DNA of 33,968 nt, taken from NCBI RefSeq assembly GCF_030694375.1, contig NZ_JAUXYL010000045.1, forward strand, positions 1 to 33,968, read 5' to 3'. The notes under the pieces are model-generated. The model did no database searches, was not told where the DNA came from, and was given only the letters and a program-made list of their open reading frames with translations. This DNA is from Algoriphagus sp. (GTDB lineage Bacteria > Bacteroidota > Bacteroidia > Cytophagales > Cyclobacteriaceae). This document shows, one piece after another, positions 7,649 to 17,678 of this stretch. Position 1 is the stretch's first letter; each line of letters opens with the position of its first letter. The position numbers and the translations under genes were made by a program.

Positions 7649-10069
7649 TTATTCATTCCTCAGATTAGTCGAAGGATTAAGCAGAGCAGCTCTCAATGCC
7701 TGTGAACCGACGGTAAGTACGGTCAGGACGCTGATGAAAAGCAACGATAGGGCAATAGTACCAACTCCCATATTCACCCGATAGGCCAAACTTTGCAACC
7801 ACAGATTGTTCACAAACCAAGCTGCAGGAAGTCCCAATAGGATTGCGATCCCCACCAGTTTGATGAATCCCAAAGACAATTGTAAGGCAATTCCGCTCAC
7901 AGTTGCCCCAAGAGTTTTGCGAATCGCAACTTCCTTGGTTTTCACCTCTGCCGCATAGGTAGCCATGCCCAACAAACCCAGGCATGAAATCATGACTGCA
8001 AGAAATGCGACCAAGCCGACCACTTTTCCCAAAATCCCAAAAAACACATTGTACATCTCGTTCATTTCGACCTCGAAGAAATCATAATCTAATTTGAGAT
8101 CGGGGTTTACTTTGTTCCATGCAGTATTCAATGTGGCGATAATTGCCTCGTCGCTACCGGAATATTTTACCTGCAATTGGCTGAATTCTTCAGGATTGAA
8201 AAATAAGGCCATCGGTGCATCCTGTACCAGGAGGTGACGGTGAATGTAATTGGGCACTACTCCTATGATCTCATAACTTGTTGAATTCCCTCTCAATAAG
8301 ACTTGGCCTACCGCCTCAGTTGGACTCCCAAACCCGAATCGCTCCACTGCCAACTGATTGATCAGGATTTTTGATTTGTTGGATTCGGGATTTTGAGGGT
8401 TGAAGTTTTTTCCGGCGATTAACCCGATACCCATTGAGGCTAGATAGTCTTCATCCACGTTGAAATAATCCATTTCGTATTTTTCCGCTTCTGGACCGAT
8501 CTGAAACTCATCTCCCATAGTTACACCTGCACCCGGAATATGAGAGATGGCAGATACGCTTTCCACATTGCTGTAGTTGATCAACTCGGCCTTCAGCTGC
8601 TCAGAATTGCTGTTGTTGAGTTTTACCAAAACTTTATCCTCCACCGCAAATCCCCGATCCTTATTCAGAAAAAGGTCCGTCTGCTTGAAAACTAAGATCG
8701 CTGAGACAATAAATATCAAAGAGATTGCAAACTGGAGAACCAACAAAGCCTTACGAAGGCCGAAGCGGGAAAACAATTTCATGCCTCCCAGATCCTTCAA
8801 TACCTTGACCGGCTGGAATGAAGAAAGAATCACAGCCGGGAAAAAACCAGCAAGTAAACCAACTATGAGGGTAAAGCCGATCAAGTAGGGGTATACCTCC
8901 AAAGAAGTGGAAAAATCCCATTTAAGAAGTTGGACCAATCTTAGGTTCAATAAAAAAGGTTTGGCAAATACCACGATGATCCAGGAAAATAACATTGCCA
9001 AGAATGCGGTCAGGATAGCCTCGGAAATGAACTGGGAAAAAAGCTGGGAGCGCTTTGCTCCGGTCACTTTTCTGATTCCGATCTCCTTGGCGCGGGTAAG
9101 CGATCGGGCTATGGATAAGTTGGTATAGTTGAAGCAGGAAGTCAACATGATAATCAAGGCCAAGCCGCCCAAGAAAATCACAAAGATCCTCGGTAAAAAT
9201 GGACCAATGGAATTGTTGATATCCGGCCCAAGGGCGATTGCTGTCAAGCTTTGGAGTTGGAAGTGATGCTTGGAAGGATCTTCTGCAGCGTAATGAGCTT
9301 TTGCGGTTTTATGGAGATTTTCCTGGATTTCCAGTGGTGAATAGCCATCGTTCAATAAGATATACATATAGCCCTCGTAGACATGATCCCAGGATTCCAA
9401 CACATTGGTCGAAATGCTGTCAATCAAAGTCAAGCTGGGAACAGTAGAAAAGGAAGCCAAACCTTCAAACAACAGATGGGATTTCAGTTCGGGCGTTTCT
9501 TTCAGAATCCCGGTGACTTTAAATTCTCCCTGTGCTCCAACTTTGATGACTTCTCCAATGGGATCGGGAGTTCTGAACAGCTTATTGGCTGTGGCCCGAG
9601 TCAAAACGACAGAATAGGGATCGGAGAGTGCGGTAGCCGGATTTCCCATTTCCAGCTCTAATTCAAAAAGATCCAGTACTTCAGGATCGGCAAAATATCC
9701 TGTGATGGGGATATTTACATCCTGCTTGAAATCCATCATACTTTGGTTTCCAAATCCTCTTTTGAGGCGCGCAACCTTTTCTACACCGGTAAATTCGCTG
9801 AGAAAAACATCCTTAAGGGCCATGGTGGTGGTGGCTGTAGGTCTGTATTTTTCCGACAGCGTATTGACTCGAAAAATCCTTTCCTTTTGGGTATTATGCT
9901 TATCGTACTTGTATTGATCAAGCACAAGTGTGATCACGATGAGGCTCAGCGCCATACTCACTCCCAATCCGAAAATATTGATGAAGGAAAATATTTTATA
10001 TCTCAATAAATTCCGAAATGCCACTTTAAAATAATTTTTCCACATGGTCTTGATGTCTTTTGGGTTCAA
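7649..10069 (-). CDS. FtsX/MacB-type ABC transporter permease
   Basis: This 806-residue membrane protein has the duplicated layout of the large Bacteroidota FtsX permeases. TM1 is at 26-50, followed by a MacB-type periplasmic domain (about 55-285). A first FtsX core has TMs near 293-313, 350-370 and 394-415, and TM5 is at 441-462. A second periplasmic domain comes next, then a second FtsX core in the last ~125 residues. Both cores carry the coupling-helix signature (RAKEIGIRKVTGAKRSQLFSQF and KTKEVAIRKTLGATVSGI). Such permeases work with a separate MacB-like ATPase in efflux or lipoprotein-related mechanotransmission; no ATPase gene is in this window, so it is an orphan. Met9 (MWKNYFKVAFRNLLRYK) is an equally reasonable start and is typical for the family. 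Confidence 0.92.
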   Translation of the reverse strand: MNPKDIKTMWKNYFKVAFRNLLRYKIFSFINIFGLGVSMALSLIVITLVLDQYKYDKHNTQKERIFRVNTLSEKYRPTATTTMALKDVFLSEFTGVEKVARLKRGFGNQSMMDFKQDVNIPITGYFADPEVLDLFELELEMGNPATALSDPYSVVLTRATANKLFRTPDPIGEVIKVGAQGEFKVTGILKETPELKSHLLFEGLASFSTVPSLTLIDSISTNVLESWDHVYEGYMYILLNDGYSPLEIQENLHKTAKAHYAAEDPSKHHFQLQSLTAIALGPDINNSIGPFLPRIFVIFLGGLALIIMLTSCFNYTNLSIARSLTRAKEIGIRKVTGAKRSQLFSQFISEAILTAFLAMLFSWIIVVFAKPFLLNLRLVQLLKWDFSTSLEVYPYLIGFTLIVGLLAGFFPAVILSSFQPVKVLKDLGGMKLFSRFGLRKALLVLQFAISLIFIVSAILVFKQTDLFLNKDRGFAVEDKVLVKLNNSNSEQLKAELINYSNVESVSAISHIPGAGVTMGDEFQIGPEAEKYEMDYFNVDEDYLASMGIGLIAGKNFNPQNPESNKSKILINQLAVERFGFGSPTEAVGQVLLRGNSTSYEIIGVVPNYIHRHLLVQDAPMALFFNPEEFSQLQVKYSGSDEAIIATLNTAWNKVNPDLKLDYDFFEVEMNEMYNVFFGILGKVVGLVAFLAVMISCLGLLGMATYAAEVKTKEVAIRKTLGATVSGIALQLSLGFIKLVGIAILLGLPAAWFVNNLWLQSLAYRVNMGVGTIALSLLFISVLTVLTVGSQALRAALLNPSTNLRNE

Positions 10070-10506
10070 CTTTTAATAGCCGATAAGTTCATCGAAAATG
10101 GTCTTTTGACTCCCTTATGATCCGATCGGCTGAAGGTCCTTGTTCCAATGAGGTGCCAAAGAAAAAATGACTCTAAATTGTGTTTTATCGAGGTTTAAAT
10201 GGAACTGAGCTGTCAATTGTGAACAATTTTGTTCGGAGGAGAACAATCAGCGGGTGGATGCCCTTTTAAAATTGTATACCGGAGGGCGGGTTGATGTCTC
10301 AATAAGGAGCAGCTCGAAATTTAGATTCAAATGTTTTGGAAGGATGGATTTTTTTCCCCGGGGGATCCCGAAAAGTCTATAAATTGATTTTAGGCGTTTT
10401 TGGAATTATTGACGATTCTCAAAAATAGTGTTGAATATCCTCAATTGTGGGTTAGGTTTGATTCAACTCAAAAAATCAATCTCCACTTCAAATCAAATTT
10501 GATACT
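10070..10506. other. Intergenic leader of the permease and the 56-residue gene
   Basis: No gene is seen in these 437 bases. A palindrome GAACAA-TT-TTGTTC at 10221-10234 is followed by another GAACAA at 10241-10246, a possible operator half-site arrangement. No convincing promoter could be assigned. Confidence 0.4.
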
Positions 10507-10677
10507 ATGAAACCTTCAGCACCCCAAAAAATTACCTGGATCATTGGATTGATCTGTGGCATACTCGGCATCTTAGGGCATTTTGCACAAATTGACTTCA
10601 TTTCCGAATATAGCTTCGTGCTCTTGATGGTAGGCTTTATTGCTTTGGCACTGGGCACCACCTTAAAGGGAATTTAA
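10507..10677 (+). CDS. 56-residue two-helix membrane protein
   Basis: ATG at 10507 opens a 56-residue frame ending at TAA 10675-10677. The protein starts MKPSAPQKITWIIGLICGIL, has hydrophobic helices at about 11-27 and 36-52, and ends LGTTLKGI. Short proteins with this layout (MKP-A-KITWII ... ALGT-LKG) are, as I recall, common in Bacteroidota and of unknown function. The pattern of two helices with a basic N-terminus argues for a real gene. Its neighbours are on the opposite strand, so it is probably monocistronic. Confidence 0.75.
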   Translation: MKPSAPQKITWIIGLICGILGILGHFAQIDFISEYSFVLLMVGFIALALGTTLKGI

Positions 10678-10817
10678 AAGCGGATTTTCTCTACTCCTGT
10701 TTGTAAACACTCGCCTTGTGATAGCCTGAGATCAGCCTTGGCTTGTGTTTATTTTAAGTTTACCAAGAATCAGAACCATTTCTCAGGGAAGGGAGTGTGC
10801 CGTTACAGACTGACTGA

Positions 10818-11180
10818 TTAGGACGACTCTGCCAGTAAATTTATTTTGGAAATCAAATCCTTTATTTCGAATGGTTTTGATAAAAATTCATCAGCCCCGG
10901 CTTCCAAGCAGATTTTTTCACTGTCAGGAAATGCGGTAATCATCAAAATGGGGATTGATTTAATCTTTGGATGGCTTTTTAATACGGTACAGACATCCGT
11001 TCCTTTCGTCCCCGCAATCAGCATGTCAAGAACGATTAAGTCAAAATTATCCCGCAGGATAATCTCCTCCAGATTTTCTGCCCGCTCAAGTACAGTGACA
11101 GAAAAACCTCTATGTTCAAGAATTAGCTTTAGCATAAACCCAATTTCCTGATCATCATCCACCACTAAAACCTTATCCAT
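10818..11180 (-). CDS. Single-domain response regulator
   Basis: The whole 120-residue protein is a CheY-like receiver. The acidic pocket is D8-D9-D10 (LVVDDDQE), the phospho-acceptor is D52 (LIVLDMLIAG), the switch Thr is T82 (MITAFP), and K102 lies in FLSKPFE. There is no output domain, so it must act by protein interaction or phosphotransfer. Its start is 24 bases after the stop of the seven-PAS histidine kinase on the same strand, so the two almost certainly form one operon and the kinase is the likely phosphodonor. Confidence 0.93.
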   Translation of the reverse strand: MDKVLVVDDDQEIGFMLKLILEHRGFSVTVLERAENLEEIILRDNFDLIVLDMLIAGTKGTDVCTVLKSHPKIKSIPILMITAFPDSEKICLEAGADEFLSKPFEIKDLISKINLLAESS

Positions 11181-11204
11181 TTTTGAGATAATTTTTTGTA
11201 AAAA

Positions 11205-14200
11205 TCATTTTACAATCGGCAAGCCAAAACTAAATGTAGCGCCTTGCCCAATTTTACTCTCAACGCTTATCGTGCCCTGATGTCTTTCAATTATTTCCTT
11301 TGCAATGTAGAGGCCTATTCCAAAGCCGGAAAATGTAGTTTCTTTCTTTCCGCTGACTCGGTAGAATCTTTCAAAAACTTTTTCCTGATCAATTTTATTT
11401 ATCCCTATGCCAAAATCCTTCACACTTATTACCACCTGATTGTTTTTAGATTCTTCCAGAGTCACTTTCACCAGTTTTTTATCCGGGGAATATTTGATGG
11501 CATTATTAATGAAATTAATTAAAACCTGCTGTATTCTGTCCCGATCTCCGGATATACTAGCCTCAAAATTTTGAATAAAACTGATATGGTGACTGCTATT
11601 GGTGTGCTGTAAATCCTGTATGGTTTCGGTGACCAAGGTATTTAAGTTAAATGTTTCTTTTTCCAGTTCTAGTTTACTTTCCTCCAATCTTGACAAATCA
11701 AGCATTTCTGTTATCAACCTGGTAAGCCTAGAAACTTGCTTATCTACCCGTTCCAAAGTGGGTTTGAATGGTATTGACGATATATTGATGTCCTGATCTG
11801 AATAAAGCATACTCAGCAATAATTGGACATACCCTTTTATAGAAGTAACTGGAGTCTTCAGTTCATGGCTTACCATTTTGATGAAATCACCTTTTCGCTG
11901 TTCCTCTTCTTTGATCTTTTGTATCTCAGTGACGGCGGCCAACCAATTATTTATTTTGCCGGTTTCATCTCTCAAAGGATTGGATCGGCAAAGGTGCCAG
12001 CGGAATTCACCGTTTCTACTCAAAAGGCGAAATTCCATTTCAAAGTTTTGACCGGTTGCCAATGATTTTGCCCATTTTAAACTCAATTCTTCCTTATCAT
12101 CCGGATGTACCACTTTTTCCCATCCCCAATCTTGAATTTCTTCAAAACTTAATCCGGTATAATCCAGCCAACTCTGATTGAAATACTTCACATTGCCTTC
12201 TCCGTCGGTTCTGGATACTTTTTCGGGCATTAATTCTGACAACTTTCTGAAAGTTTCTTCACTTTCTTTCAAAGCGGCTGATGTCTTTTTCAGATCTGTG
12301 ATATCTCTGAAGGTCCAGGACCATGCGTAAAAACCTCCATCTTGAGCTATCACAGGAAAGCCATGCCTTTCTATGATTTTTCCATTTTTAAAATGCAACT
12401 CATCCTTACTTTTTTGATCGGGATGACTATACAGCATTTTGATCGTGTCCATAAATTTTTCCGGACTTTCTAATTGGGTCATCGCAAAATCAAGTGCAGC
12501 CTTATCGTCTTTAGCATCCACAATATGCTCCGGCATGTCCCAGATTTCCACGAAACAACGATTATAGGATATGATGGATCCCTTGGTATCGACCAACAAG
12601 ATGCCGTCGTTGCTGGATTCATTAAACGCTTCCAATAAAGCCGTGCGGTATTCCAGTAAAGAAAGTGTGGCTCTTTGCTCCTCAATATTCAAGGCAGTGC
12701 CAATAAACCCGGCAAACTTCCCCGATTCGAATCGAGGCACCGCTTTGATGTAAAACCACTCATATTGTTTTGTCGCAGCATGCTTCACCTTGAATTCAAA
12801 AGAGAATCCCTCCTGCGATTTACTGGCTTCGCCAAAAGCTTTATAGACGAGTTGAATATGATCGCGATGGACCATTTGCTCCCAAACATGTCCTGTAAAT
12901 TGCGATACATCGGCTATTCCAATGAAATCCAATAACTGATGATTGGCATACAAGACATTGACATTTTCATCAGCCATCCATACCCACATTGGGGCCTGAT
13001 CTGCAAGTTGCCGAAAACGTAATTCGCTTTCCTCTATTTTTTTATTGGCCGTTACCTTTTCCGTGACGTCTTTTTGTACCGAAACGTAATGCGTAAGTGT
13101 TCCAATTTCATCCAACAGCGGAATATTCTCAATTTGAACTATAATCTCTTCCCCGTTTTTTTTATAATTAACAAGTTCAACTTTTACTGGCGCTTTTTCC
13201 TTCAGGGCTTTTTGAATTTTTTCCAGGCCTTTTTTATCGGTAGCAGGACCATGAAACATACGGGAAGTATTACCTACAACTTCCTCGGCGGTATAGCCCG
13301 TTTGTTGGCACAGGGCAGCATTTATGTGCAGGATTTTTGAGTCTTGGAAATCAAGCGGATTAACCTCTGAAATTAAAATAGCGTCGTTCGTATTTGCGAC
13401 TACTTTTTCATATAATCTCAGCTGATCAACACTACTTTTCAGTTTTTCAATCAGTTCTTTTTGCTCTGTGACATCCCTTGATGTGGCCAATACACTGACA
13501 ATTTTTCCCCGGGAATCAAGAATCGGTGTAACGATAACGTCCCACCATTTTGGGGTTCCCTTTACAGCTGCTGCTTTGGCTATAAAATGGCTGTTTCTTC
13601 CCTGCAGCGCTTGATCGATCGCATTTTCTATCGCAGGCTTAGTCTCATCATCCCAAAAAGTCAACCAATACCGGTTTAGAAAAAATGCTTTGTTTTTGCC
13701 TTCTAATAGGCAGACACCGTTCAGATTGATAAAAGTAATTGCCCCGTTTAGATCTAATACTTTTACGCAATCCGGGCTGCTTTCTAAGATGGTCTTATTA
13801 AATATCTCAGTCTCTTTTGCTTTTTGTTGTGCTATTAGTGTGCTGGTTACATCCTCCAAGGTCCCATTAAAACGATAGGCTTTTTTTTCATCGTCAAACC
13901 AGGCTTTTCCTTTTGCCCGTACAATAATTTCTTTTTTTGTGCCGGGATGAATGATGCGGCATTGTTCCTGGAAAATTTCTCCTGAATTATAATTTAGGGT
14001 TTTTTGTATCGCGCTATTTACCCTCGCCCGGTCTTCTTCAGCTATCACATTAATCGCATGATGCAATTTAATTTCATCATTTGCGCTCAGACCAAACCAC
14101 TCTTTTAATTGTTCGTTTGCCGTGAATTTATTGTTGAGGGGATTAAACTCCCAAGTACCTAATTCAGCGGCATCAATAGCAAATTTCAATTTGTCTTTAC

Positions 14201-14714
14201 TCTCCTGAAGTGCTTTTTCCGCTTTCTTTTGTTCTGTGATTTCCAATACGGTCCCCAATAAGCCAGCGACTTCCCCATTTTCAAGCCGTATTGGGCTGCA
14301 GGAAAAATCAAAACAACAGCTTTCCAAGTAACCGTGTCTGTTCATTTGCACTTCAAAATCTGGAATCCTGACAGAGTTGCCCTGCATGACATCAGCCAAA
14401 ATAGGTTCGAGAATCTCCCAAATTTCCGCAAATGTTTCACTGGCACTGATGCCGAGGGATGCCGGATGTTTGGTAATGCCCAATATGGACCGAAAACCAT
14501 CGTTGTAAAGTTGCGTGTAGTCTTTGCCCCAATAAATAAACATCCCAAGGGGATTTTCAAGTATCACTCCCAGCAGCGTGTGAAGAATAGGAGGCCAGGT
14601 AGAAGGGCTGCCCAAAGCGGTCTTGCTCCAATCTTTAGTCTGGATGAGCTCCCCTAATTCTCCCCCCGACCGAATAAAGGAGGAATTAATAGCAGCTTTT
14701 GTGATTGGCGACAT
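11205..14714 (-). CDS. Multi-PAS sensor histidine kinase
   Basis: The 1169-residue protein has no signal peptide or clear membrane helix and appears cytoplasmic. I count about seven PAS units in tandem (roughly 20-170, 175-300, 305-425, 435-560, 570-690, 700-825, 830-940), several ending in the PAC-type IT/VTEQK linker. A HisKA domain follows with phospho-acceptor H950 (MVSHELKTP), then a HATPase domain with the N box (FINNAIKYSP), G1 (DFGIGI) and G2 (GFGIGLYIAKEI). The fourth PAS resembles LOV-type sequence (GNTSRMFHGPATD) but lacks the flavin-binding Cys, so it is probably not a photosensor. No receiver is fused; the adjacent stand-alone receiver presumably fills that role. The ligand is unknown. 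Confidence 0.93.
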   Translation of the reverse strand: MSPITKAAINSSFIRSGGELGELIQTKDWSKTALGSPSTWPPILHTLLGVILENPLGMFIYWGKDYTQLYNDGFRSILGITKHPASLGISASETFAEIWEILEPILADVMQGNSVRIPDFEVQMNRHGYLESCCFDFSCSPIRLENGEVAGLLGTVLEITEQKKAEKALQESKDKLKFAIDAAELGTWEFNPLNNKFTANEQLKEWFGLSANDEIKLHHAINVIAEEDRARVNSAIQKTLNYNSGEIFQEQCRIIHPGTKKEIIVRAKGKAWFDDEKKAYRFNGTLEDVTSTLIAQQKAKETEIFNKTILESSPDCVKVLDLNGAITFINLNGVCLLEGKNKAFFLNRYWLTFWDDETKPAIENAIDQALQGRNSHFIAKAAAVKGTPKWWDVIVTPILDSRGKIVSVLATSRDVTEQKELIEKLKSSVDQLRLYEKVVANTNDAILISEVNPLDFQDSKILHINAALCQQTGYTAEEVVGNTSRMFHGPATDKKGLEKIQKALKEKAPVKVELVNYKKNGEEIIVQIENIPLLDEIGTLTHYVSVQKDVTEKVTANKKIEESELRFRQLADQAPMWVWMADENVNVLYANHQLLDFIGIADVSQFTGHVWEQMVHRDHIQLVYKAFGEASKSQEGFSFEFKVKHAATKQYEWFYIKAVPRFESGKFAGFIGTALNIEEQRATLSLLEYRTALLEAFNESSNDGILLVDTKGSIISYNRCFVEIWDMPEHIVDAKDDKAALDFAMTQLESPEKFMDTIKMLYSHPDQKSKDELHFKNGKIIERHGFPVIAQDGGFYAWSWTFRDITDLKKTSAALKESEETFRKLSELMPEKVSRTDGEGNVKYFNQSWLDYTGLSFEEIQDWGWEKVVHPDDKEELSLKWAKSLATGQNFEMEFRLLSRNGEFRWHLCRSNPLRDETGKINNWLAAVTEIQKIKEEEQRKGDFIKMVSHELKTPVTSIKGYVQLLLSMLYSDQDINISSIPFKPTLERVDKQVSRLTRLITEMLDLSRLEESKLELEKETFNLNTLVTETIQDLQHTNSSHHISFIQNFEASISGDRDRIQQVLINFINNAIKYSPDKKLVKVTLEESKNNQVVISVKDFGIGINKIDQEKVFERFYRVSGKKETTFSGFGIGLYIAKEIIERHQGTISVESKIGQGATFSFGLPIVK

Positions 14715-14936
14715 TTTAAAGGGTTTGTAAACGGCCGGAAAGGCGAAATGGCATATTAGCTTGATTGAAAGTAAGTCTAAACTTTGGTTTAAGAATAAAT
14801 TAAAAAATACATTCTACTTATTATTGAATTGAAAGCCTGGCTTGATGAGAGGTGTCTTACCAAAGCGCAGAAAAAATGGAGAAATTGTGATTAACCAAAA
14901 ATGCCCTAGAGCGTAATCAAAGGTGATTCTGTTTCC

Positions 14937-15683
14937 TTATTTTTTCTCAAATAGCTCAATTGTGTAATTCAGTAATTCAGTTCCACCGATCTTACCATGT
15001 CCCGGAATCACTAGTATATCTTCAGGGAATGCTGATTTCACCTTTCTGACAGTACTTGGCCAAGCCGGGACATTTGCATCTCCGAGGTATCCATTTCCCG
15101 CTCCAAATTCTTTGATCATGCATCCTCCAAAGAGCACCTTGTCCGATGGGACGTAAGCCACGAAATTATCTTTGGTATGACCTTCCCCCAAAAATTGATT
15201 GATTACGATGAGGTCTCCGGCTTTCAGATTCATTTTCTTTTTGAAGCCTTTCTCTGGAATGGGATATCCGGCGGCCTTTGCCAATTCAATGGTTTTTGTG
15301 GAGGCATAAGATGGGATCTTTTTGGTATGAAATTCATTCAGTCCGCCAAGGCAATCCCAATGGAAGTGCGTAGCTACCACTCCTTTCACTTTTGATTTTT
15401 TATCGTTTTCCAGCCAGTTGATCAGTTCTACACTAGCTTCCTCATTGGCGGGAGTGTCAAAAACCAAGGCTTCCCCCTCATGGACGACAAGCATCCCGTT
15501 GCATGCGACTTTGCCAAAGTCGTTCGTATTCAGATAACTGATATGGACGAAGGTGTTTGGGCTGATTTGCCCGATTTGGAGTGTTTCTGAGGTATAGACG
15601 ATCCTCATCTCCTGAGCAAGGATTTGGTGGGTATTGAGTTGAAAAAACAGGATTTGGATCAGGCAGGAAAGAATAGATTTCAA
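14937..15683 (-). CDS. Subclass B1 metallo-beta-lactamase
   Basis: This 248-residue exported enzyme (signal peptide about 1-24, ending ILAQ) has the full B1 zinc site. H106, H108 and D110 lie in THFHWDCLGG, H169 in EGHTKDN, C188 in FGGCMIK and H229 in IPGHGKIGG. These correspond to standard positions 116, 118, 120, 196, 221 and 263. K191, three residues after the Cys, matches the substrate-carboxylate-binding Lys224 of B1 enzymes. The motif GDANVPAWPSTV is also B1-like. The expected activity is hydrolysis of beta-lactams, including carbapenems, in the periplasm. Nothing mobile is adjacent, so it looks like an intrinsic chromosomal gene, as in other environmental Bacteroidota. Actual substrate range cannot be read from sequence. 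Confidence 0.92.
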   Translation of the reverse strand: MKSILSCLIQILFFQLNTHQILAQEMRIVYTSETLQIGQISPNTFVHISYLNTNDFGKVACNGMLVVHEGEALVFDTPANEEASVELINWLENDKKSKVKGVVATHFHWDCLGGLNEFHTKKIPSYASTKTIELAKAAGYPIPEKGFKKKMNLKAGDLIVINQFLGEGHTKDNFVAYVPSDKVLFGGCMIKEFGAGNGYLGDANVPAWPSTVRKVKSAFPEDILVIPGHGKIGGTELLNYTIELFEKK

Positions 15684-15896
15684 GGTTAGCTTAGTTTAAA
15701 AGGATGTAAGGATTTACCGGTAGTAGGGTTTATTTTTCCAGCAAATTTTCAGCCTGATTTCTTCAGTTTTATCCAAATAGCCATCCTGATTCTCTTGTCC
15801 GAAATTTTCCGCACATTTTAACGTCTGAGTAATGCACAATTCAAGGATGATTTATCACTGACCAATGCAGCTGAAATGACAGACTAATCCCTTTTC

Positions 15897-16838
15897 TTAG
15901 TTGGATGAGAGAAAGCCATTCACCTCAAGCCAATACATAAAGGCATCAAACCAGCGATTGCTGGTGCGGTTTGGATTGCCTAAGCCGAACCCATGACCTC
16001 CATTTTGGTAAAGGTGAAATTCAACAGGCTTGCCGGCTTTGTACCAAGATTCGATTACTCCTGTCTGCCCCAAGAAAAGGAAATCATCGGTTGCGATCAC
16101 ATTAAACATGGGCGGAGCATTCTCGGGAACTTCCACCGCTCCCATTCCCCCGTAGATGGGTCCAATGAAAGCCAGTTTCATCGTTTTGGAGTGGAGAGTG
16201 GAATGCATGGTCAGTCCTGCTCCAGCTGAGAAGCCGATCATTCCGATTCTGTTCGTGTCTACTCCCCATTCCTTGGCCCGATCGATGATCATGGCATAGG
16301 CAGCTTCTGCGTCTTCGAGTTGGTTGGACAGGTTACGCTGAGGTGGAGGAGTAGGGCTAGTCCCCACGGAGTTTGCTGAAGACGGGGTAGGGGCAGTTCG
16401 GGGACGATTCATCCAAGCTGTAAAATCATCGAGCGATTCCGGAGTCGGATTGAGCCGGTATTTTAGAACAAATGCTGCGATTCCCTGCTTTGCGAGCGCT
16501 TCGGCCACCTCCCAACCTTCATTTCCCATGGATAGCCAGCTAAAACCTCCTCCCGGAGCGACGATTACTGCTGCACCGTTTGCTGTTCCGGGTGCAGGCA
16601 GGAAGGGTGTAAGGGTGGCTGTAGTGATATTTCGTGCCATGGGATCTCCCCATTGCTTAAACCAGGTTTCCTTTGCAGGTTGATTGTCGACACCGCCTGT
16701 GCCCAGGAGAATGGCATTGGGTTCGGCAGGTGCTTCGAGCGGATAGATTGTCCCATCCTGAGCATTGGCGGAGATGGAAAAGATGAGAAAAAAGGCTAAA
16801 ATGACCTGTTTTGTAGCTGTTATTTTAAATGAAGGCAT
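15897..16838 (-). CDS. Exported alpha/beta hydrolase (esterase, acetylxylan esterase-like)
   Basis: This 313-residue protein has a signal peptide (about 1-26, ending SANA). The fold markers are in order: oxyanion loop APGGGF (94-99), nucleophile elbow GFSAGA with S204, an acid at D251 or D252 (ATDDFLF), and the catalytic His H282 in NGGHGFG. This arrangement matches the BD-FAE/dienelactone-hydrolase-like esterases commonly found with polysaccharide utilisation. Residues 145-170 hold a Pro/Ser/Thr-rich insert (RTAPTPSSANSV) that looks like a flexible loop and is unusual inside the core. No glycoside hydrolase neighbour is present. The substrate is unknown. Confidence 0.88.
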   Translation of the reverse strand: MPSFKITATKQVILAFFLIFSISANAQDGTIYPLEAPAEPNAILLGTGGVDNQPAKETWFKQWGDPMARNITTATLTPFLPAPGTANGAAVIVAPGGGFSWLSMGNEGWEVAEALAKQGIAAFVLKYRLNPTPESLDDFTAWMNRPRTAPTPSSANSVGTSPTPPPQRNLSNQLEDAEAAYAMIIDRAKEWGVDTNRIGMIGFSAGAGLTMHSTLHSKTMKLAFIGPIYGGMGAVEVPENAPPMFNVIATDDFLFLGQTGVIESWYKAGKPVEFHLYQNGGHGFGLGNPNRTSNRWFDAFMYWLEVNGFLSSN

Positions 16839-17678
16839 AGGTTATTGGATTGGAGAGTGGTTGATTTTCAAGTAATAATGCAACGTACATATTTGCTTTT
16901 GAAATTATACAGGATCTAGTCCAAGGCAAACAGCAATTTTTCTTTGATTTGGAAAATGTAAAATTATTCCGCTTGATGGTGAATGTCAATTTTAAATTGG
17001 GTTTATAGGATTTTCCGATAGTGCAATGTAAGCTTTCGACTGTCCAATCAATCAAATTATTACATTGTCAATAAACCAAAATAAGGATTCAGAAACTGTG
17101 GATATAATCGTCAATGTGAGGATCAAAACCTCAGTTATTAGTATTTTTTTTCGCTGTTAATTTCATGTGTTTATTTTTTGTTTTTTAAAGGCCAAATGGA
17201 ATCTCGCATGACAGATAATCATCCATCTGTGTGTCGCTTTGGGTCATGCCTGCCTGTAGCAGACAGGCCTGCTTGTGGCAGACAAGCTCGATTTCATGTT
17301 TAGAATTTGCCCATTTCCATCGGTTTTCCCCTTTATCAAGTGAAAAAAAAAAGCTCACTCGTGCTGAAATAATCATACTTATTAGGCTGAAATTACTTGC
17401 CTGAAAAACCAGCCAATCAATCCAAATTAAACATTTTATTGTGCCATAAAAAATGATTTTTTTTGATTTCTTAAATTAGAATCAGAGATCATTAAATGAT
17501 TAAGTGAATTGCTTAAACCAATTACAAGTTTTCTGGGATTGGCAATTCATTTGATAGTATGAGCTATGGTGCCTAGGCTCATTTCAAACGCCTTTTATTT
17601 CCAGACCAACCCATGTGAAATAATAGTTATGGCTTTGAAAGCACCTAAAATTAGCTTTTCAACTAACCACTTTATTCG
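16839..17678. other. Long intergenic region containing a dispersed repeat
   Basis: These 840 bases between divergent genes hold no convincing gene. The middle (about 17160-17305) is the dispersed repeat described separately. The rest is AT-rich; no promoter was assigned. Confidence 0.5.
17160..17305. repeat. Dispersed ~120-bp repeat, copy X, with two tandem hairpins
   Basis: The sequence from TTTCATGTGTTTAT through TTTTAAAGGCCA, GAATCT, CGCATG, ATAATCATC and TGTGTG to GGGTCATGC parallels 21898-22025 in order and spacing. Copy X additionally has two adjacent hairpins, 17248-17268 (GCCTG-C-CTG-TAG-CAG-A-CAGGC) and 17267-17287, in which CCTG/CAGG is replaced by CTTG/CAAG, so the pairing is kept. 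The other copy carries a similar hairpin at a different place. Confidence 0.7.

Noticed and set aside
10138..10160. Sigma-54-like promoter for the FtsX permease (TTGGCAC on the minus strand)
   Set aside because: The -24 half looks good, but the -12 half is TTGGAA with the wrong base and spacing.
17185..17376. 63-residue minus-strand reading frame
   Set aside because: It runs through the dispersed repeat and its hairpins; no protein-like pattern or ribosome site.
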